DNA of 64,000 nucleotides, taken from contig NZ_JAYKGJ010000001.1 in NCBI RefSeq assembly GCF_036860695.1, positions 1,364,001 through 1,428,000 on the forward strand. Direction: 5' to 3'. Shown piece by piece: positions 59,061 through 64,000 of the stretch (the stretch's first letter is position 1; each line of letters begins with the position of its first letter). The DNA comes from Rosettibacter firmus (GTDB lineage Bacteria > Bacteroidota > Ignavibacteria > Ignavibacteriales > Melioribacteraceae). The notes below the pieces were generated by a model. It made no database searches. It saw only the letters and a program-made list of their open reading frames with translations, and had not been told where the DNA came from. The translations under genes and the position numbers were made by a program.

Positions 59061-60287
59061 TTACACTGCTTTTAATAATTGCATAATACGAGTTTTATTA
59101 TTGGCATAAGCAATTGCATTTTCCTTCGAAATTTTCTTTTCCATATAAAGACGCAACAAATCTTGTTCCATTGTAATCATGCCCTGTGGTCCACCTTGAT
59201 TAATCATCATATAAATTTCACTCGTGTTATTGTTTTTAATAGCAGCACGAACACTTGGCGTTACAATTAAAACTTCTTTTGCTAAAACTCTTTTGCCATC
59301 AAGACTTGGAACAAGTTTTTGAGATACTACTGAAATTAAAACATCTGCCAATCTATTTCTTACTCTTTCCTGTTCAACTGGATGAACTTCAGCAATTATA
59401 CGATCAATTGACTCTACAGCCGAAGATGTATGCAATGTAGAAAATACTTTATGACCTGTATCTGTTACCTCTAAAGCTGCCATAATTGTATCGGGGTCTC
59501 TCATTTCTCCAATAACAATTATATCTGGATCCTGACGCAACGATTGTATTACTCCATCTTTAAATGATAATACATCTCGTCCTACTTCTCTGTGTTTTAT
59601 TATAGAAACTTTTGATGTATGAACATATTCAACTGGAGAAGCAATTATAACTATATGACATGGATCAAATTGATTATGGTAATCAATAATAGCATCCAAT
59701 GTTGTGGATTTACCAGAACCAGTTATTCCTGTAACCAGCGAAAGACCAAACTTAATGTAATTATGGCTCATTGTTTTAATAGCGAGTGGATGAAATTCAA
59801 GAGATTCTAAAGGTCTAATTTTAGCTTGAATTGCTCTCATATTTAAGGCAAGAGTATCAAGATCGAAGTAAGCATCTGCACGAAATCTTACATTTGTATT
59901 TTGTTTATCATAAAAAAAAGTATAACTGAAATCGAGATTTCTTTGTTCAAGCAAATAATTTCTTTGATTCTTATTTAATAAAGATAAGATAAGTACAGCA
60001 GCCTGGTCGGGTGTCATTGTAGGCAAATCTTTTACACGCTCTTTTTTTCCAAAAATTCTAAACCATACATAACCCTGAGTACCAAATCCACCTATTTCAA
60101 CATCAGAAGCCTGTCGTTCTATCATTAAACTCAAAATGTGATTTGCAAATTGAATTATTAATAATTTTTGATCGTCTGGTATGCTCTCAATATGGTCAGC
60201 AATAAATTTTACCCGTTCAGGTCCAAAAACCGTAGCAGGAATTTTATTTGCAAAATTTGCAAGTATTTGTTTTGCTTCTTCAATCAT
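59061..60287 (-). CDS. PilT-like secretion/retraction ATPase
   Basis: 408 residues. Walker A GITGSGKSTT, Asp box/Walker B DPDIIVIGEMRDPDTIMAAL, HKVFSTLHTSSAVESIDRII with the His box, and the N-terminal region (VEIGGFGTQGYVWFRIFGKK) as in PilT/PilU. PilT powers pilus retraction. Presence beside a PilB-type ATPase suggests a dynamic pilus rather than a pure type II secretion system. Confidence 0.88.
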   Translation of the reverse strand: MIEEAKQILANFANKIPATVFGPERVKFIADHIESIPDDQKLLIIQFANHILSLMIERQASDVEIGGFGTQGYVWFRIFGKKERVKDLPTMTPDQAAVLILSLLNKNQRNYLLEQRNLDFSYTFFYDKQNTNVRFRADAYFDLDTLALNMRAIQAKIRPLESLEFHPLAIKTMSHNYIKFGLSLVTGITGSGKSTTLDAIIDYHNQFDPCHIVIIASPVEYVHTSKVSIIKHREVGRDVLSFKDGVIQSLRQDPDIIVIGEMRDPDTIMAALEVTDTGHKVFSTLHTSSAVESIDRIIAEVHPVEQERVRNRLADVLISVVSQKLVPSLDGKRVLAKEVLIVTPSVRAAIKNNNTSEIYMMINQGGPQGMITMEQDLLRLYMEKKISKENAIAYANNKTRIMQLLKAV

Positions 60288-60427
60288 AAATCAGGAAAAA
60301 CTCGCTTTTTATATTAAAAATAAATGCAAAATTTTTATTTAACTTAATTTAAATGAAGTTAATATCAAAGAATTATTTTACTAATGACAAATTTATTATC
60401 GAACAACTTTCTGAATTTGTTAAACTA

Positions 60428-62212
60428 TCAATCTTCCATTGTTGCACCAATAACTTCCTGAATTGAAGTCAAACCAAGTTTTACTTTTTCAAAACCAGAT
60501 TCACGAAGACTGATAGTTCCATCTTTTCTTGCCTGTTCACGAATTGCTTCTTCATCAACTTCTTCGCCAGAGCGAACAATTATTCTTCTAATTTCTTTTG
60601 TGAAATAAAGAGCTTCGTGAATTGCCATTCTTCCTTTATAACCAGTATTATTACACTTATCACATCCAACTGCTTCATAAATTTCATAACCAAGCCAGTC
60701 TTGCGGATTTAAACCTGCACTTTTTACATGTTCTTCAATGTTTGTTACTTTTCTTTTACAATGTTCACACAGTTTTCTGATTAATCGTTGAGCAACAATA
60801 ATATTAATTGCATATGCAATTAAGAAAGGTTCTATTCCCATTTTATAAAGTCGTGCAACAGCACTTGGAGCATCATTTGTGTGAAGTGTTGAAAAAGTCA
60901 GGTGACCTGTATTTGCAAGTTTTATAGCAGTTTCTGCAGTTTCTTTATCACGCATTTCTCCTACAAGAACAATATCGGGATCGTGACGAAGTATTGATCT
61001 TATTGCCTGTTCAAAATTCATTTTGTGACCAATCTTAAGCTGTCTTGCCCCTTCAATAACATATTCAACTGGATCTTCTACAGTGAGAACATTTTTAGTT
61101 GGATTAATAACCTGATACAATGCTGCTATTAGTGTTGTAGATTTTCCACTTCCTGTAGGACCTGTTAAAATTATCATTCCCTGTGGTTGATTTATTGCTT
61201 TTACAAATGCTTGATGTGCATAGCCTGTCAATCCAAGTTTATTTAAATCTTTTATAACTTTTCTATCATCAAGTATTCTTATTACAATGCTTTCAAATTT
61301 ATTTTTTAACTCTGTTCCAACTATTGGAAGAACAGAAACTCTGAAACGAATTATATGTCCATCAATTTCTCTTTGCATAAAACCATCCTGAGCTTTTTCT
61401 CTTTCAAAACGATCGAGACCTTTAGAACGATCTTTAACAACAGCCATAATTGCTTCGGGCATTGTATTTTCCTGAACATGCCATAATTGAAGTTTTCCAT
61501 CAATTCTAAAATGTATTTCAGTTCGCATTGCTCCTTTAGGAATAATATGAATATCACTCACACCTTTTCGAACACCTTCAACCAATGCAGCTTCGATTAA
61601 ATTAATTAATGCACTTTTATTTATTTCGGCATCTAATTCTTCTTCGTCTATTGTTTCTTCCTGAACAACGTGAAGTTCTTCGCCTGCTTCCTCAATCATT
61701 TTAAGATATACATTTTCGGAAGCAATGATCATATTGATAAGTTTATCATAATCTTTTTTTCTTAAATAATTTATTTCATACTTCTTAACATTCAGTGCAT
61801 AAGCAACTTTTGCAATTGCCCTATCGGTTGGATCAACAGCAGCAAGAATAAGTTTATCTTTAACCTTCTCATCATATTTGAAAGGAATAATCCGATGTTC
61901 AAGAAGCATTTGTTTAACTTCTTGCGGTTGCCTGTTAATAAAATTTTTTATTTCATTAATTCTTTCCTCGGGAAGTTCTTCTGGTCGAATGTTTAATTCT
62001 TTAAATGCATAAAGAATGGCTACTTCTCTAAAAATTACATCGTGTTCAAATCCAAATTCTTCCACAAGAATTTGTGCAAGATTACGCTTTTTATTTGTCT
62101 GATCTGCTTCTTTTACTTTTAATGCCTGTTCCAAAATTTTTGAATCGATAATTCCCTTTTTTAATAATAGATATCCAATTTTATCCGCCATTTCCAATTG
62201 GGCATCTAACAT
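60428..62212 (-). CDS. GspE/PilB-type assembly ATPase
   Basis: 594 residues. N-terminal MshEN-type domain (MADKIGYLLLKKGIIDSKIL from the second Met on), a linker, then the ATPase with GPTGSGKSTT, HDPDIVLVGEMRDKETAETA, TGHLTFSTLHTNDAPSAV and the zinc site CEHCKRKV/CDKCNNTGYKG. It powers pseudopilus or pilus assembly. It starts 39 bp after the platform gene. Confidence 0.92.
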   Translation of the reverse strand: MLDAQLEMADKIGYLLLKKGIIDSKILEQALKVKEADQTNKKRNLAQILVEEFGFEHDVIFREVAILYAFKELNIRPEELPEERINEIKNFINRQPQEVKQMLLEHRIIPFKYDEKVKDKLILAAVDPTDRAIAKVAYALNVKKYEINYLRKKDYDKLINMIIASENVYLKMIEEAGEELHVVQEETIDEEELDAEINKSALINLIEAALVEGVRKGVSDIHIIPKGAMRTEIHFRIDGKLQLWHVQENTMPEAIMAVVKDRSKGLDRFEREKAQDGFMQREIDGHIIRFRVSVLPIVGTELKNKFESIVIRILDDRKVIKDLNKLGLTGYAHQAFVKAINQPQGMIILTGPTGSGKSTTLIAALYQVINPTKNVLTVEDPVEYVIEGARQLKIGHKMNFEQAIRSILRHDPDIVLVGEMRDKETAETAIKLANTGHLTFSTLHTNDAPSAVARLYKMGIEPFLIAYAINIIVAQRLIRKLCEHCKRKVTNIEEHVKSAGLNPQDWLGYEIYEAVGCDKCNNTGYKGRMAIHEALYFTKEIRRIIVRSGEEVDEEAIREQARKDGTISLRESGFEKVKLGLTSIQEVIGATMED

Positions 62213-62251
62213 AACCTTTCCCCTTCTTTAATATTTTATATTATCAACACA

Positions 62252-63595
62252 TTATTGTGCTAATGGTGATTTTGGACTTATAGTTGCTGTCTCAGCAGAT
62301 ATTAATGTCAAGCCTATCATAACTATCATTATTACCATAGCAATAGCAAGTTGAATCATTTCAATTATATTTTTTAATCTGAATACGGTTTCGCTTTCAT
62401 AATAATTAGCAAGTTGAAGAGCAGTATTTTTAATAGTTCCAGTTTCTTCGCCAGAATGGAATCTCGATAATGCTGTTTCTGTAAATACTCCACTTGCCTG
62501 AAAGGCATCTGTTATACCCATTCCTCTTTTAATCATTAAAGGTATAGCAACGTTTTTTATTTGATTTTCAAAGTAACTATTTCCCGTTGCTTCTGCTGCA
62601 ATTCTAATAGGATCAATACTTTCTGCCGAACCAGTATAAAGTGTATAAAACACACGACAGAATACTTCAATAGAAGTTTTGTGAATAAGATTCCCGATAA
62701 TTGGTATTTTATACATCAGTCTATCAACTATCAATTTCCCTTTTTTGGTTTTTGCAAATTGAAAAAGAATAATAGGTGGTAATATTATTGCAAGTGTAAC
62801 CCATAAAATATTACCAATTAGAAAATCACTAATTTTTAATGTTGCAGCAGTTAGTGGTGGCAAATCAATTTTAAATTTCACAAATAATTTGGCTGTTTCT
62901 GGAAAGATGTAACCAACATAAAATATTACAGCAAGAAATAGAACAAACAATGTAACCAGCGGTGTAATTAATGCACTTCTTAAATTCTTTTTAAATTCCT
63001 GTTGACGTTCAAGAAATTTTGCTGTGGCTTTATAAATTTCTGCCATATTACCACTTTTAGATGCAAGACCAAGCATATAGGCAGTAAACTTTCCAAACAC
63101 AGATTGATATCTAAGAAAAGTAGTTTCGCTATCAGCCCCTTTTTTAAGTTCGTTGTTAATTTGCCTTAAAGTTTCACGGAGTGTTTTATTCTGTATATCA
63201 TTTATTAAAAGAGTTAGAATCTCGCTGTACGGTAATTTTTGATCTAAAAGTTCTGCACTAATTTTTACATAAGAAACAATATCCTGTTGTGGTGGTTTGA
63301 AATTAAATTCAAAATATTTTTTGTTGACGGATATAACCTCATAACCAAGTTTTCGCAATGCATTTACAACTTCTTCTTTACTAAATGCTCTTTGTTCTCC
63401 TACAATTGGTTTTTCGTTGCCTCTTCTAATTTTATAAATGTATGTGCTTTTTTTCTGAATGGAATGAATTTTTAAGTTATTTTTTTGAGCAAGTTTATGA
63501 ATTTTCTTTTTTGCTTCTCCATAAGTAGGCTCTGTAAGTGTTCCACTTATTGCCTGTCCTGTAGGTCTTATTGCATTAAATCTTACTTCTATCAT
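62252..63595 (-). CDS. Inner-membrane platform protein (GspF/PilC)
   Basis: 447 residues. An N-terminal ~100-residue extension (FNAIRPTGQAISGTLTEPTY) precedes two T2SSF domains: helix-rich repeat with LPYSEILTLLINDIQNKTLR, membrane pair near 215-290, then GRVFYTLYTGSAES-like second domain, TALSRFHSGEETGTIKNTAL and a last membrane helix (MIQLAIAMVIMIVMIGLTLI). First gene of the operon in view. It follows a 361-bp non-coding gap. Confidence 0.9.
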   Translation of the reverse strand: MIEVRFNAIRPTGQAISGTLTEPTYGEAKKKIHKLAQKNNLKIHSIQKKSTYIYKIRRGNEKPIVGEQRAFSKEEVVNALRKLGYEVISVNKKYFEFNFKPPQQDIVSYVKISAELLDQKLPYSEILTLLINDIQNKTLRETLRQINNELKKGADSETTFLRYQSVFGKFTAYMLGLASKSGNMAEIYKATAKFLERQQEFKKNLRSALITPLVTLFVLFLAVIFYVGYIFPETAKLFVKFKIDLPPLTAATLKISDFLIGNILWVTLAIILPPIILFQFAKTKKGKLIVDRLMYKIPIIGNLIHKTSIEVFCRVFYTLYTGSAESIDPIRIAAEATGNSYFENQIKNVAIPLMIKRGMGITDAFQASGVFTETALSRFHSGEETGTIKNTALQLANYYESETVFRLKNIIEMIQLAIAMVIMIVMIGLTLISAETATISPKSPLAQ

Positions 63596-63956
63596 TTTTT
63601 CCCTCTATTTATCAAATCTTCCACTTAAAATCCTTTATTAAATTAAGAAAATATTATTAAAATAAATAGATTAACTAAATATCTGTTTATTATAATCGAC
63701 AAATTACTTCAAATATTAAACCATTACATAAAATAGGTAAGAAATTATTTGCGTGAAGATATTAAATATAAAAACCCTTTCAGCCATGTTTTGAAAATAA
63801 AAATGGTTTTTTAAAATGAAATTGTGTGTTACTAAAATCGATTTGCATTAATTGAAGAAATAACTAATCTAAAACTTTATCCTAAGTTATAAGTCCAATG
63901 AAAAGAAAAAAGGCCGCCATTTTCAGGCAGCCTGTAAAATCATTTTTAATTATTAT
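63596..63956. other. Non-coding gap before the pilus operon
   Basis: 361 bp, AT-rich, no supported gene. The promoter of the pilus operon (minus strand) must lie here, near 63600-63700, but I could not identify elements with confidence. At its right edge is the terminator of the next gene. Confidence 0.6.
63905..63933 (-). terminator. Terminator of the partial gene at the right edge
   Basis: On the minus strand AGGCTGCC-TGAAAAT-GGCGGCCT, an 8-bp stem with one G-T pair, followed by TTTTTTCTTTT. A classic rho-independent terminator. Confidence 0.88.
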
Positions 63957-64000
63957 TTAATTATTAATAGTTGTAGATGTTATCCTTGTAGGACCAACTA
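63957..64000 (-). CDS. C-terminal end of an unidentified protein
   Basis: The last 13-14 codons of a minus-strand gene running off the window, ending GPTRITSTTINN before TAA. Beta/Thr-rich end. A strong terminator follows. The identity cannot be told; a pilin or surface protein upstream of the pilus operon is only a guess. Confidence 0.6.
   Translation of the reverse strand, partial: VGPTRITSTTINN

Overview
The window looks like chromosome of an AT-rich member of the Ignavibacteria or a relative (Bacteroidota/Chlorobi group). The evidence is the low GC, a C-terminal type IX secretion sorting domain with the NYPNPFNPET motif, a complete menaquinone operon, and type IV pilus/type II secretion genes with fused components. 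No rRNA, tRNA or CRISPR array was seen.

Layout. (1) 1-3.8 kb: the 3' part of a secreted CE15-type glucuronoyl esterase, a small membrane protein and a sodium:solute symporter. (2) 3.95-9.9 kb, minus strand: hrcA-grpE-dnaJ, then a ComEA-like HhH protein, a pseudopilin-like protein, a PilM-like protein, rsmD and coaD. (3) 10.1-12.5 kb: purM and a TatD-radical SAM fusion. (4) about 12.5-39.9 kb: a complete-looking Mu-type transposable prophage of roughly 27 kb. (5) 39.9-42.7 kb: dacB, prmA and a MarR regulator. (6) 42.8-51.1 kb: menF-menD-menH-menB-menA-menC-menE. (7) 51.1-63.6 kb, minus strand: a pilus/secretion operon (gspF/pilC, gspE/pilB, pilT-like, pilM-N fusion, pilO-P-like, secretin), then a large hybrid histidine kinase and a REC-DHp protein. 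The window closes with the tail of another minus-strand gene and its terminator.

The prophage has three transcription blocks. The early block (39.3 to 32.0 kb, minus) carries a Ner/Cro-like protein, a CII-like regulator, MuA-like transposase, MuB-like ATPase, GemA, a Mor-like activator and a virion morphogenesis protein. It ends at a terminator at 31.9 kb. A divergent repressor lies at 39.4 kb, with overlapping promoters and operator palindromes between. The packaging block (24.6 to 31.9 kb, plus) has small terminase, a tail-fibre cassette, large terminase, portal and a MuF protein with a probable nuclease-toxin tail. The head-tail block (24.5 to 12.6 kb, minus) has protease/scaffold, major capsid, neck proteins, an embedded lysis cassette (endolysin, single-gene spanin, holin), tail tube, tail chaperones with a -1 frameshift, tape measure, a baseplate-like protein, a sialidase-like fibre and a methyltransferase. 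There are no sheath or baseplate-wedge genes, so the particle is probably a siphovirus.

The signal least explained by gene content is a set of short palindromic DNA words scattered through the prophage. One 20-bp word occurs three times inside genes and is read in three different frames. A second sits in both the portal and transposase genes. A third flanks the portal gene. This looks like small palindromic elements inserting into coding DNA, comparable in behaviour to Rickettsia palindromic elements, and is my best candidate for an undescribed system here. Other strong observations are the frameshift site, the immunity switch, and a nested hairpin element between the convergent phage operons.
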